Source: Neelides folsomi (lineage: Eukaryota; Arthropoda; Collembola; Neelipleona; Neelidae). Taken from it: DNA of 64,000 nucleotides. Position 1 is the first letter of the stretch. Every line of letters begins with the position of its first letter. This document shows positions 17,507 through 27,732 of the stretch, piece by piece. The notes beneath the pieces are model-generated. The model saw only the letters and a list, made by a program, of their open reading frames with translations. It was not told where the DNA came from and did not search any database. The stretch lies in assembly GCA_034687125.1 (NCBI GenBank), contig JAQGBZ010000096.1, positions 62,001 through 126,000 of the forward strand. The letters run 5' to 3'. The translations under genes were made by a program, and so were the position numbers.

Positions 17507-19681
17507 ATGTTCGTGATCAGGCGAATCAATGGTCATGTGGCGAGGACCCTTACTGCTAACTTCTCTTCGCCAAAATTTGTTGTAAGTTTCAATACAATTA
17601 ACTATCGAAATAATGAAATATCATGATATGATGATGTAAAAACTTATAAATTAATTAAATAGCGACACGACAGTTCGAGTTCCAGTTCAAGTGACGATGA
17701 GCGTCCACAATTTCCTGGGTCAAAGGCGAATTGGACGGAGACAATCGACTTTGTAAAACCTGACCTTTATGATGGAATCCCGATTTATCGGGTAATGAAC
17801 AGAGAAGGGAAAGTGTTAAGAGAAGATCAAGACCCACAGGTAATTTTAATTTTTAAATAGTATTGTATGTACATTTAAATTAAGAAATCTTTGACAAAGA
17901 TTTTAATTTTTATTAATGCAGCTTCCAGAAAGCAAATTAGTCAAGATGTATAAGACCATGACTCTTCTCAACACCATGGATCGGATTCTATACGAATCTC
18001 AGCGTCAAGGGCGAATTTCCTTCTACATGACAAATTACGGTGAAGAAGGAACACACATTGGATCAGCGGCTGCTCTTGATAGCGAAGACGTCGTATTTGG
18101 CCAATATCGTGAAGCAGGTGTTCTGATGTGGCGTGATTTTCCACTTGACTCTTTCATGAATCAGTGCTACGGGAACGATTTGGATTTAGGAAAAGGAAGA
18201 CAAATGCCGGTCCATTATGGAACAAAGGCTTTAAACTTTGTCACCATTTCCTCTCCGTTAGGAACTCAAATGCCACAAGGTAAAAGCCAACTTTAAATAA
18301 TTACAATTACCATTTAAATCTTAATCATAATGAATGAACTATATATTTGGGAATCAGTTTGAACACGGATAATTTTTATATTAATCAACCGATTCTAATG
18401 AAATTTTAAATATAAGATCTCTATCGTATATGCTAAAGATCGATAAAGGCCATTATTGGTGCAAACTCCTTATTTGATCAAAAAATTGAAACAAAGTGTC
18501 AACCGAAATTCGTTCCGTTCGAAAGCTTGAGAAAGAGATGGAAATCTCACCAACATCCATTTTTAGAGATAGCTGACTGACTCAAGCCTTTATCGATCTT
18601 TAGCATATACGATAGAAATCTTATATTTAAAATTTCATTAGAATCGGTTGATTAATAAAAAAGTTATCAGTGTTCAAACTGATTCCCAAATATTTGGTTC
18701 ATACATTAAATCTGATTAAACTAATGATTAATATATTTAATTATGCAACATATTTTCATTTTTAGCTGTTGGAGCAGCTTACGCTTTGAAGAGGAAAGGA
18801 GAAGGCCATTGTGTTGCATGTTATTTCGGCGAAGGTGCGGCCAGTGAAGGAGACGCTCATGCTGCATTCAATTTCTCGGCCACTTTGGAATGTCCCATCA
18901 TTTTCTTCTGGTATTTAATTTTTAACTAGGATTAATTATTTTATAATCTTATTCTGCTCTTACTAGTATTTTCGTATCAAATAATGTATCGTCTATAAAA
19001 TTGTGATTTATATTTTTCAGTCGAAACAACGGTTATGCAATCAGCACTCCTACAAATGAACAATATAGAGGTGACGGAATTGCTGGTCGTGGCCCCGCCT
19101 ATGGAATTCATTCAATTCGAGTTGATGGGAATGATACACTTGCTGTTTACAATGCAACTAAAGCTGCAAGAGAAATTTCTATACGCGAAAATCGCCCTGT
19201 TCTTGTCGAAGCCATGACTTATCGTATTGGACATCACAGTACAAGCGACGATAGCAGTGCTTATAGATCCGTTGACGAAGTTCGGTTTTGGGATTCAACT
19301 GATCATCCCATTTCAAGGTTGAGACATTACATGAATCACAAAGGATGGTGGAGTGATGAAAAAGAAGCTACTTGGAAGAAAAAGTCAAAAACAAAGGCAA
19401 GGCTAATTTAAAAATTAAAAGTTAATTTTGTTAAATTGGCATAATTTTTAATTAATTGAATCGATATTAACGATATATTGGAATGGTTGTAGGTGATGGA
19501 AGCTTTTGCTCGAGCTGAGAAAAGATTGAAACCTGACTGGCGCCATATGTTCACTGACGTTTACGAGAAGATGACACCAAATCTTAAAGTACAGTTGAGT
19601 CAAATGGAAGAACATCTTACAAAATACGGAGATCACTATCCCCTTAAGAATTTTGCTAAGAAAGACGGGCCTATTGAATAA
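17507..19681 (+). CDS. BCKDHA: Branched-chain 2-oxoacid dehydrogenase E1 alpha, complete
   Basis: Exons 17507-17581, 17663-17839, 17922-18279, 18766-18910, 19021-19396 and 19493-19681 give 439 aa (human 445). It decarboxylates branched-chain 2-oxoacids with thiamine diphosphate in the mitochondrial matrix. The first exon encodes a basic, Ser/Thr-rich N-terminus without acidic residues ([20 protein letters not shown]), fitting a targeting peptide. Conserved runs: [69 protein letters not shown] and the regulatory loop [20 protein letters not shown] with its kinase-target serines. A Ser-rich insert ([12 protein letters not shown]) follows the leader. The last intron (19397-19492) must begin with GC (gcaagg): the frame allows no GT donor. 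Intron 3 carries a 345-bp inverted-repeat element. AATAAA at 19763-19768. Confidence 0.96.
18346..18690. mobile_element. MITE-like inverted-repeat element in BCKDHA intron 3
   Basis: The arms 18346-18450 and 18586-18690 are inverted copies about 105 bases long with few mismatches, starting TTTGGGAATCAGTTTGAACA. TA flanks both ends (18344-18345 and 18691-18692), matching a TA target-site duplication as in Tc1/mariner-type elements. The 135-base centre has no coding frame. It is non-autonomous and fills most of the intron, which explains why that intron is much larger than its neighbours. The family is not assigned. Confidence 0.75.
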
Positions 19682-20526
19682 CGTCTCTTCTCTCCACTTT
19701 CATCATTCAGCTTTAAATATTGAGTTAATATGGGAAAGAATAGGAGGACGTATTCTCAATGAAATAAACAAATTATTTTACGTTAATTCAATTGCATTTA
19801 ATCTTTCATAAAATACATAATTTAATAGTAATTAATGAGATATTTACATTTTGACATAGAATAAATAAATCACACTTTTAAGGAAAATCGAATACTGATA
19901 TAACAGCTAAATACAGATTTAAATATGTATTTACCATACATCATGTCTATGTATTACCCTGTTTCCCCGCATATAATCCGCGGATTATCTATTGTATGTG
20001 AGGGTCTGGCTGCGTATTATATGCGAGTGCGGATTATCAACGGGGGCGGATTATCTAATGATAATATTTGAATTCAATTTTTTAAATTACAGATGTTAAT
20101 TTTTCCTTATCTTTTTATTAATTGAGTGTGTTAAAAAAGTCGACGTTATTAATGAGAGCATGAAAAATGAATTCACGCGTTCTTTGATTGATTTAAAAAC
20201 CATGTCATATATTAGTAGCATATGTCTATACTTCAAGTTAGATCAGATGCGGATTATCAGCGGGAGCGGATAATCTAACGTTTTAATTTTGTGTAAAAAA
20301 ATATGTGGATTATATGCGAGGGTGGAGTATATGCGGGGGAACAGCTTGTTTCATGAAAGCTAAATATATATTATACTTTTTTGATAATTTTGAATGCATG
20401 GATTAATATTTAACAAATATCACTTACAATTAATGTTATTGTAAGATTATTGTATACGATTATTGCTTAATGTTAATAACATTACTAAAATAATGTTCGA
20501 CTAGCTAAATTGCTTTTGTATAGGAA
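19682..20526. other. 3' UTRs of BCKDHA and DMAC2L with a MITE between
   Basis: The convergent gene ends meet here. The BCKDHA poly(A) signal is at 19763-19768. The element at 19959-20344 takes up about half of the spacer. The rest is plain A+T-rich sequence. Confidence 0.5.
19959..20344. mobile_element. Short non-autonomous DNA transposon with GCGGATTAT subterminal repeats
   Basis: The left end reads CTGTTTCCCCGCATATAATC and the right end, inverted, reads CTGTTCCCCCGCATATACTC. Inside lie repeated copies of GCGGATTAT or GCGGATAAT, near 19,979, 20,031, 20,046, 20,250 and 20,265, and a related GTGGATTATATGCGAG near the right end. There is no coding capacity. The terminal C-run followed by GCATATA resembles the ends of some pogo/Tigger-type elements as I remember them; the family is not proven. 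No clean target-site duplication can be read. Confidence 0.65.
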
Positions 20527-21412
20527 TTAGTCTACTGGTTTCTCCGTCTTCTGTTCAGATGCCAAAGCGTAGGGAAAATCAATTTTGCATTTTGGTAAAG
20601 CCTTCTCGAGATGGCTAATGCAAGCTTCTCTGTTGTTGACTTCTGGAAAATCGTACAACAGCATTTTCTCCAGGTTCCTTTTAAATATATTTATCATTAA
20701 ATCTCAAATCAATTAAAAAGCAAATGATGTTTTTAATTTGAGGAATTACACAAGAGATGAAAGTGACATGATCCCTTTAGTCGTCACATTTCCGCAAGCA
20801 GAGACTTGAAGTTCTTTGAGAGAATCTTTTAATGGAGAAAGAAGTTCCAGAGCTTCGTCATCGAGGTAAACACAACGATGGAACACGGCCTTCTTTACAT
20901 GCTTCAATCCAGCTAAGAAAATATTTTATTATTTAATTAGTAAGAATTATCTAAATAATTTTATAGCTTCAACTCTTTTTGCCATTTACCAAAATATGGG
21001 AATCCAATGCTCATAACAGCCGAGTCGGTTGCATCTATTTCGGAGATTTGAAGATGTCTCATGTTCTCAGGTGGAAGGGAATTGTAATCCTTGATGAACT
21101 CATCAGCCTTTTCCCATCTCACTCCAGCACCGCAGCGTAGAAGCCATTCAGCTGCTGCACGATCATATCCAACTGCCTTTATTCGGGAATCATCAACCCT
21201 AAATATTAATCAAGGTTAACATTACATTCATTTAAATAGTTAAAGATGATTAAATTAAGAGAATATAAAGACATTATAAAATTGCATCATCTCTCTCACT
21301 GTGAGAGAGTGAGAGCTCACCTATTGAAAACGGAATTTAACCATCCCCAAATTTCCCGTTTCTCGGTTTTAAGCACAGAGTTGACGACTGTGGTTCTGGT
21401 CTTTGAAAACAT
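20527..21412 (-). CDS. DMAC2L: DMAC2L / ATP synthase factor B-like protein, complete, 4 exons
   Basis: Exons in reading order are 21412-21321, 21198-20990, 20912-20750 and 20677-20527, giving 204 aa, close to the vertebrate protein (about 200 aa). DMAC2L, formerly ATP5S or factor B, is a small leucine-rich-repeat protein of the mitochondrial inner membrane linked to ATP synthase coupling. Matches to it are WGWLNSVFNRVDDSRIK, GYDRAAAEWLLRCGAGVRW, KDYNSLPPENM, EIDATDSAVMSIGF and the LRR part VSACGNVTTKGIMSLSSL. The basic start MFSKTRTTVVNSVLKTEKRE may act as a mitochondrial leader. Exon phases close in frame. It diverges from PPP5C with 519 bp between start codons. Confidence 0.9.
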
Positions 21413-21931
21413 AATTACTGGAATTTAAGTAATCATCCTAATTTCACACTCTTAATTTGCAAATCGTCAAAGTCGCACTTCGGTGACTCCCAAAAGTTCT
21501 CGGAAGTCGATAAGTTTTTATTTTTAGAGGTTTGAATTCGCGGTTTGGGTCATTTGAATGTTCACATTTGCTGCGCCTCGCCGGGACTTCACGACATAAA
21601 GAAACTCAATTTCTTCTTTTTCTCTTTTCCAATCTTTTCTCAGTTTTTCAAAACGAGGTCTTTTGTTGGAAAATCTTTCTACTTTTAATTAACGTTTTTA
21701 AATTCCTTGCCCTTTTAATTCATCTTATTACAATTTACTCTTTTTTAAAGTCTTCGCAAAGAAGAAATTGAAGACTACTACTCGAGTAAATTAAAAATTA
21801 ACGAAGTGTTTTCAGAATTGGATATAACTTTGACTTTAAAACTATTTTTAATTCTTTTAGTTTACTTTGGTGGAATTCAGGGACGCTCAACTGATCAGGG
21901 ATTATCTGGAAGTATTAACTAACTCATAAAA
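21413..21931. promoter_or_regulatory. Divergent spacer of DMAC2L and PPP5C
   Basis: 519 bp between two outward-facing start codons. The part around 21,530-21,620 is richer in G+C. It must contain both promoters, or a shared one. No TATA box is evident. Confidence 0.45.
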
Positions 21932-24402
21932 ATGTCAGGAGAATCACTCGAATCGCAGGGTGACAACTTGTCCAAAAATCATGAAGACGAAAAGAAGATC
22001 TTTGCTGAAGAGGCTAAAGAGGAAGCGAACAAAGCATTTAAACGTTAGTTGTCTATTTCATAGTTTTATTTTTGAACTAAACTAAAGTACTTTGAGCTGA
22101 ACTAAAGATAATAAATTGGGAATTTTACTAATTGGATTTTCAGGAGGTGATTACAACGGTGCGATTGAGCTTTATAGCCGTGCCATTGATGAATTCCCAT
22201 CAGCAGTTTATTATGCGAACCGAAGTATCAGCTATTTAAGAACCGAATGTGTCGGGTATGCTCTGACCGATGCTTCCAAAGCCATCGAACTCGATCGAAC
22301 ATATGTGAAGGGATATTACCGAAGGGCCGCTGCTTACATGTCACTTGGAAAATTCAAACTGGCTCTGAAAGATTTTGATGCTGTAAGTTGACTTAATCCT
22401 AACAACAAAATCATTTTGCCTGTTTAATTTTAATGTATTTGAGCACAAAGAAAACTTATGATTTATTAGTCTTTTAAATTTTTTTGATTTTTATACCTTC
22501 AGGTTGTGCAAGCGAGACCGAATGATAAAGATGCTAAAGTGAAGTATAGCGAGTGTCAAAAGGTTGTGAGAAAATTAGCTTTTGAGAAGGCTATTGCTGT
22601 GGACGAGGCGAAGAAATCTTTAGTCGATTCTATCAACCTTGACACCATAAGTAAAAAAAATTCAGTGTTATATTACCAATAAGTTATAAAGGAAGAAACG
22701 AAATGAAATATTTAATTTATAGTCGTGGAAGATTCCTATGCTGGCCCAAGGATAGCAGATTCTGGGATTACAATTGATTTCATGCAAGAACTTATCGAGT
22801 GGTTTAAAAACCAAAAAGTTCTTCATAGGAAGTTCGCCTACAAGGTATTATTATAGATTATAGTGATCTAATTAACTTTGGTATGTTATGTTTGAGATTT
22901 AAGTATTATAATGTTTTTATTCACAGATTTTGATAGACGTGAGAAATTATCTTACGAGCCAACCAACACTGATCGATGTTCCAATTCCGAATGACATTGA
23001 GTTCACTGTCTGTGGAGATATTCATGGTCAATTTTACGACCTTGTCAACATCTTCAAGATTAATGGACTTCCTTCTGAATCAAATCCATACGTAAGTTTT
23101 AAATATTTCAATTCTTTTTTTGTTTTAATGCTAAATGTATCAATTATTTGCATAGTTGTTCAACGGAGACTTTGTCGATCGAGGTTCTTTCTCTGTAGAG
23201 TGCATCTTTGTCCTCTTTGGTTTCAAAATCCTCTTTCCAAACAGTTTTTTCATGTCTCGAGGTGAGTACAAATCTTACATTTAGTGTCTAATTTTATATT
23301 TTATCTTTAAAAACAATCAACTACGTAATTCTAAAAAAATATCTTCGTTTTTCATTATGTAATTTAATTTTTCAATTTTAGGGAACCACGAAAGCAGTAA
23401 CATGAACCAAATGTATGGTTTTGATGGGGAAGTGAAAGCAAAGTACAATGCTCAAATGGCTGAACTTTTTACTGAAGTTTACAATTGGCTTCCATTAGCT
23501 CATTGCCTCAACAGTCGGGTTCTCGTAAGATCCATAATTTATTTCAATTTATTCTACTAATGTAGTTTAATTCACACTAATTGAGTAATCACACTGCATT
23601 TAATTTAAGGTGATGCACGGAGGTTTGTTCTCGAAAGACGATGTTGTTTTGGACGACATTAGATGTATCGAAAGGAATCGTCAACCACCGGACGAAGGTT
23701 TGAAAATATTTGATACGAATTTTCATATAAACCTTACTTTGTTAACACAAATATTCATTCATACGAAACATGTAAAAATAATTTAATTTATTAATATCTT
23801 GTTATTTAAATTTTAGGCTTAATGTGTGAAATTCTCTGGTCTGATCCACAACCGCTCCTTGGTCGATCTCCTTCCAAACGCGGGGTTGGGATTCAATTTG
23901 GCCCCGATGTGACTGAAGCCTTCATCACTCGTAACAAACTGGATTATATCATCAGGAGTCACGAAGTGAAGCCTGAAGGATATGAAGTTGCCCATGATGG
24001 AAAGTGCATCACCGTCTTCTCTGCTCCTAACTACTGGTATGAACATAATTGCGCTTTTAGTACTTTTACACTTAAATTCAATAGCAATCCTTATAGTACA
24101 ATACATACAAAATATAAGTATATCATTAGTCATTACATTTTTTTTTATTTTGTGTAGTGATACAATAGGAAATAAAGGAGCGTTCATCAGGATCAAAGGA
24201 GATTCAATGGCCCCAAAGTACACAACGTATGAAGCAATGGTATGGATCTCTTTCTTATTTCCTAGAATTTGCCAAAATCTTTTTTGCTAATGCAATAGAG
24301 TTACCCTAAATAGTAGTCTAAATTCTTTTTTATTACTTTTAGCCTCATCCGGACATCCGACCAATGGCATATGCAAATTCAATTCTATCAATGATGTGCT
24401 GA
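21932..24402 (+). CDS. PPP5C: Serine/threonine protein phosphatase 5, complete, 11 exons
   Basis: Exons 21932-22043, 22144-22382, 22503-22650, 22723-22844, 22927-23091, 23156-23261, 23382-23524, 23610-23697, 23817-24036, 24158-24239 and 24343-24402 give 494 aa (human 499). PP5 is an HSP90-associated phosphatase in cytosol and nucleus. Three TPR repeats fill about residues 25-140 ([40 protein letters not shown]). The PPP catalytic domain has its metal-binding motifs: GDIHGQFYD from 237, GDFVDRG from 266, RGNHES from 297, later [21 protein letters not shown] and FSAPNYC. The C-terminal autoinhibitory stretch [18 protein letters not shown] resembles vertebrate PP5. AATAAA is at 24443-24448. The stop lies only 183 bp from the stop of the opposing NTPCR gene. 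Confidence 0.97.
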
Positions 24403-24585
24403 TGAAGTTAATGAAGAATAAGCGAAAGAAGTTCGACAAACAAATAAAAAAGTCGTCCTTTATAAAACACATAAGACTAATTGTAAGATTTAGTTTTTGA
24501 AAAGTAGATTTCTACATTATAATAATATTCGATATCACACAGTCTACATACACAATATGTATAAATATTGAACTTTTATTTCATT

Positions 24586-25651
24586 TTAATACAATAATGT
24601 TTGTAAAATAATTTGTTCCAATGAGTCTCTGTTACTCTTCTCCACCTATTATAAATAAATATCATGGATATTAAGAATTAGGATTGCAATAACTCAATTA
24701 TGAAATTCAAATTTTGAATACGAAATATATAGAGATTAATAAAGTCGTTAGTTTACACACATAATCTTTATAATGCCACACAATAATAATAAAATGAAAG
24801 TCATGAATCGAATTGTAATGAAATAAACATACACATACAGATGTTATAATAATAAAAAATGTTAGAAATTGCTGAAAATAAAAAAAATTGTGTCACTCAC
24901 TGTGAAAACTTGAGCATTTTTATTATTTCGGATTGATTCCACGAATGGAATTCCTTTTCCTTTTTGTACTGGGATTGTTGCAAGGATTCGAATGTTGTCC
25001 GAATCAAAAGCCTTTTTAACTGTCGCTTTGAATTCTTCGCTAAATAACTCCATTTTACCAATTTCATCGATTACGAGAAATTTAGTTTCCTATATGAAAA
25101 TATTGCAATTGTTTAACAATTTAATCAAAATTAGAATTTGTATTTGGATTAATTACAGATTTTTTAATTGCGGGCAATGCAACGCTCTCAAACTCTTTCA
25201 CTTCAACTCCATACTGACCAACTTTAACCGAACTTTTTGAGCTAAAATTTTTCATAAAATTAGTTTTATCTTCATATTATTAACATGCAGTATGCAAATA
25301 TATTTTAATTGATTAACTTAAAATAATCATAATCAATTATGTGTAATTACTTTATATGAGATAGTAATCCCGATATACCATCCATTGTTATAATTCTGAA
25401 TCCAACTCGTCGGCTTTTCTCATCACGAATTTCTTCAGTAAAAAATCCATTCAGAGCAACATTATTTTTCTTCAGCTTATCGCATACTCTTTTAACGAGA
25501 GTTGTTTTACCAATTCCTACAAACCGGTAACAATCGATTCAATCAAAAAATAAATTAACTAGAGAAGGAATTATCAGATCCACGTTTTTAGAAATATTAG
25601 AAAGTAAAAGTATTACTGACCAGGAACTCCGGTCAACACCACATGCCTCAT
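24586..25651 (-). CDS. NTPCR: Nucleoside-triphosphatase NTPCR/THEP1 family, complete, 5 exons
   Basis: Exons in reading order are 25651-25621, 25516-25351, 25241-25157, 25089-24901 and 24645-24586, giving 176 aa (human NTPCR 190). The family hydrolyses NTPs slowly; the cell role is unclear. The Walker A motif TGVPGIGKTT is at residues 7-16, and the Walker B-like signature VIDEIGKMELFS starts at 100. Other matches are GFFTEEIRDEKSRRVGF, VGQYGVEVKEFESVALPAI and ATIPVQKGKGIPFVESIRN. The last exon is short (VEKSNRDSLEQIILQTLLY) but matches the family's VTKENRNHL end region and keeps frame. A poly(A) signal on this strand lies at 24575-24580, just past the stop. The first ATG that keeps MRHVVLTG in frame was chosen; an ATG ten bases earlier is out of frame. 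Confidence 0.93.
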
Positions 25652-25863
25652 CTTCTCATGGTTCATTTATTATCAGAAGGTTAAATTTAAACTAATAAAG
25701 TTACTATGTTTCAATATAAGTTAAAGGTATATAAGACTAGTTTAACTCATATGAGAGCAATTGAGAATAGGAATGAACCAACCATGTGCTTTTCACATCT
25801 CACTTTCATCCCTGGATTACACACAAAGTGAAGAAGAGACATTTCATGTTGTCTGAACACATC

Positions 25864-25883
25864 GCCTCCGTGGCGCAATCGGC

Positions 25884-25919
<36 letters not shown>

Positions 25920-25936
25920 GATCCCACCCGGGGGCG
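25864..25936 (+). tRNA. tRNA-Asn (anticodon GTT)
   Basis: 73 nt with no intron. The acceptor arms GCCTCCG and CGGGGGC pair (one G-T pair), with discriminator G. The anticodon loop reads ctGTTaa on the stem TTCGG/CCGAA. A box TGGCGCAATCGG and B box GGTTCGATCCC fit consensus. The body is nearly identical to other animal tRNA-Asn(GTT). A T6 run starting about six bases after the end is a good polymerase III terminator. It lies 212 bp from the NTPCR start, on the opposite strand. Confidence 0.96.
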
Positions 25937-26933
25937 AAATTTTTTATTCTTTTCATTCATCCTTTCTGCTAATCTTTTTTAACTTACGTTAACATATTAG
26001 CAATAATATTATTCAGCACATGTTTTTATACTTGGCGAATTCTCTCAATTTAGTTGATTTTAGGCTTTTTAGGCAAAAAATTTCTCGAGCATTGGAGCAA
26101 ACTTTTTTAATCCGAATAAGAGAGAAAAGCAAAGAACAATATTATATGCAAAACTTATGTAGCGTTTACAAATCACAGATTATAGATAATTAAGCAATAA
26201 TTCGAATATTAAATGATTCATAACTGGATGACTTTGAAATAAATTGATTCTCAAAGTTAAATATCATTTGAATTCAAACAACATTTCGAAGATGAAGGAG
26301 AAACTGAGAAATAAATTATAAGGAAAATGAATAATTGATCACCGCTTTTTCCTCTCCTAACAATGTTTTTGAAGTTATGCAAGAGTCTCTTATGTCTTAT
26401 ATGTACAAACAGCATTAAATAATAACAATAATAAGCTATGGGTAATAGAACATTCTGTGTATTACATGATGAGAGCGAAGCGCATGGGGATTGGCGAACG
26501 CCCATCATCCTCCTCAAATGCTCCAACAACCACAGAGCTAACTCGGGCTTCATTTTTGCCATTGACATTGCATAGTTGCAAATGGTAAATGCTGCAATTT
26601 GCAATCCTCAGCTCAACCCCCTATCCCTCCATGTTAAATCCCTCACCCTCAATAAATATAGCCTCACTTACATACACGAATTACATGAAAACAATTTTAC
26701 ATAATCTAAATACACTCGAACATTAATGATAAAGTAAAATACAATATAAATACATCCATAGAATACATACACGAAAGTTACAATGTTGCAGATTCCAATA
26801 TGTGCAATACATCATAATTTCATAATGAACATGGAGTTAATGGAGTCTTAACGACTTTCATTTCCATAATACAATAGACTATATTCACCAACTAAATCAC
26901 TAATACTTTTCATTATACATTACACACCTTATA

Positions 26934-27279
26934 CAGAATCTTCCATTATCTAGTTGGCACTTTTTATTTCCGAACGTTACCCAAATTTTTATGTTTAATT
27001 AAATTCAACTTTCATTGACAAATTAATTGAATTGAATTGGACATGCTAGATATTTAAAGTTTTCGCTTCTCTAGTCAGATAATATGTAAAATGACAAACA
27101 TGTTTTATGAACTATGACCTCGAAAATTCAAAAGAAATTTTTGTAATTTTACAAATATTTAATTGGTAAGAAAATTTCATGTTACTGTTGATTGCAATGA
27201 CAAAAATACCATTCACTGACTTGGAAAATATTCAGTAACGTTTGCAAAAAAAGTGTCAACTAGATAATGGAAGATCCTG
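26934..27279. mobile_element. Tc1/mariner-like MITE, 346 bp, TA-flanked
   Basis: The left end starts CAGAATCTTCCATTATCTAG; the right end, inverted, starts CAGGATCTTCCATTATCTAG. The match continues with few differences for about 35 bases (TTG-CAC then T-run), and GNAACGTTAC recurs inside both ends. TA at 26932-26933 and 27280-27281 flanks it. No transposase frame is present. CAG at the ends and TA duplication fit the IS630-Tc1-mariner group. Confidence 0.75.
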
Positions 27280-27565
27280 TATATGTATGCACCTTATATA
27301 CCATTATCCATAATCATCAATCATATAACATACTTTTATGCATATCAAGTATGACATCATGCGGAGCAGAGACTCTTGCGGTTTTCTATTCCTTATATTA
27401 AATTCCATCATTTTAATATGAAATAATAATTGTTCTGGAGTTTTTAATAATGATGGAAGATCAATAATGGAATTAATTGCTCATGGTAAATTCTCATTGT
27501 TGGGAGGCGTTAAAGGGCCGTCGGTGTGGCCGGGCAATTATTGTTTGCGTGTAGGGGTAGAGAGA

Positions 27566-27595
27566 TATAAAAAAAGGCTGTCAAGTTCAAGGTTA
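27566..27595 (+). promoter_or_regulatory. Candidate ERR promoter: TATA-like box and ERR half-site
   Basis: TATAAAAAAA at 27566-27575 lies 158 bases before the proposed ERR start codon within a G+C-rich island. Just downstream, TCAAGGTTA at 27587-27595 differs by one base from the ERR response element TCAAGGTCA. Feedback by ERR on its own gene is a guess from this match. Confidence 0.35.
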
Positions 27596-27732
27596 GTGAG
27601 TGAGGGGGTTGGAGAATCCCCCGCACCACCCGCCCAAACTTTCCTTTTCTCTCCCCGAACTGGAAGTTCGCTCGGAGGAGACACACTGACACGGCCAGCC
27701 CGACCCAGTAATATAATTATGTGACACACACC

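Larger units (their letters stand above)
25937..27732. other. Intergenic between tRNA-Asn and the estrogen-related receptor
   Basis: Mostly A+T-rich. It holds a TA-flanked MITE (26934-27279) and, from about 27,490, a G+C-rich promoter-like island. A 115-codon minus frame at 26257-26604 matches nothing I know and has no splice or start support. Confidence 0.45.

Noticed and set aside
26257-26604. 115-codon minus-strand open frame downstream of tRNA-Asn
   Set aside because: No similarity I recognise, no signal peptide or domain, and stops in the likely continuation; treated as chance.
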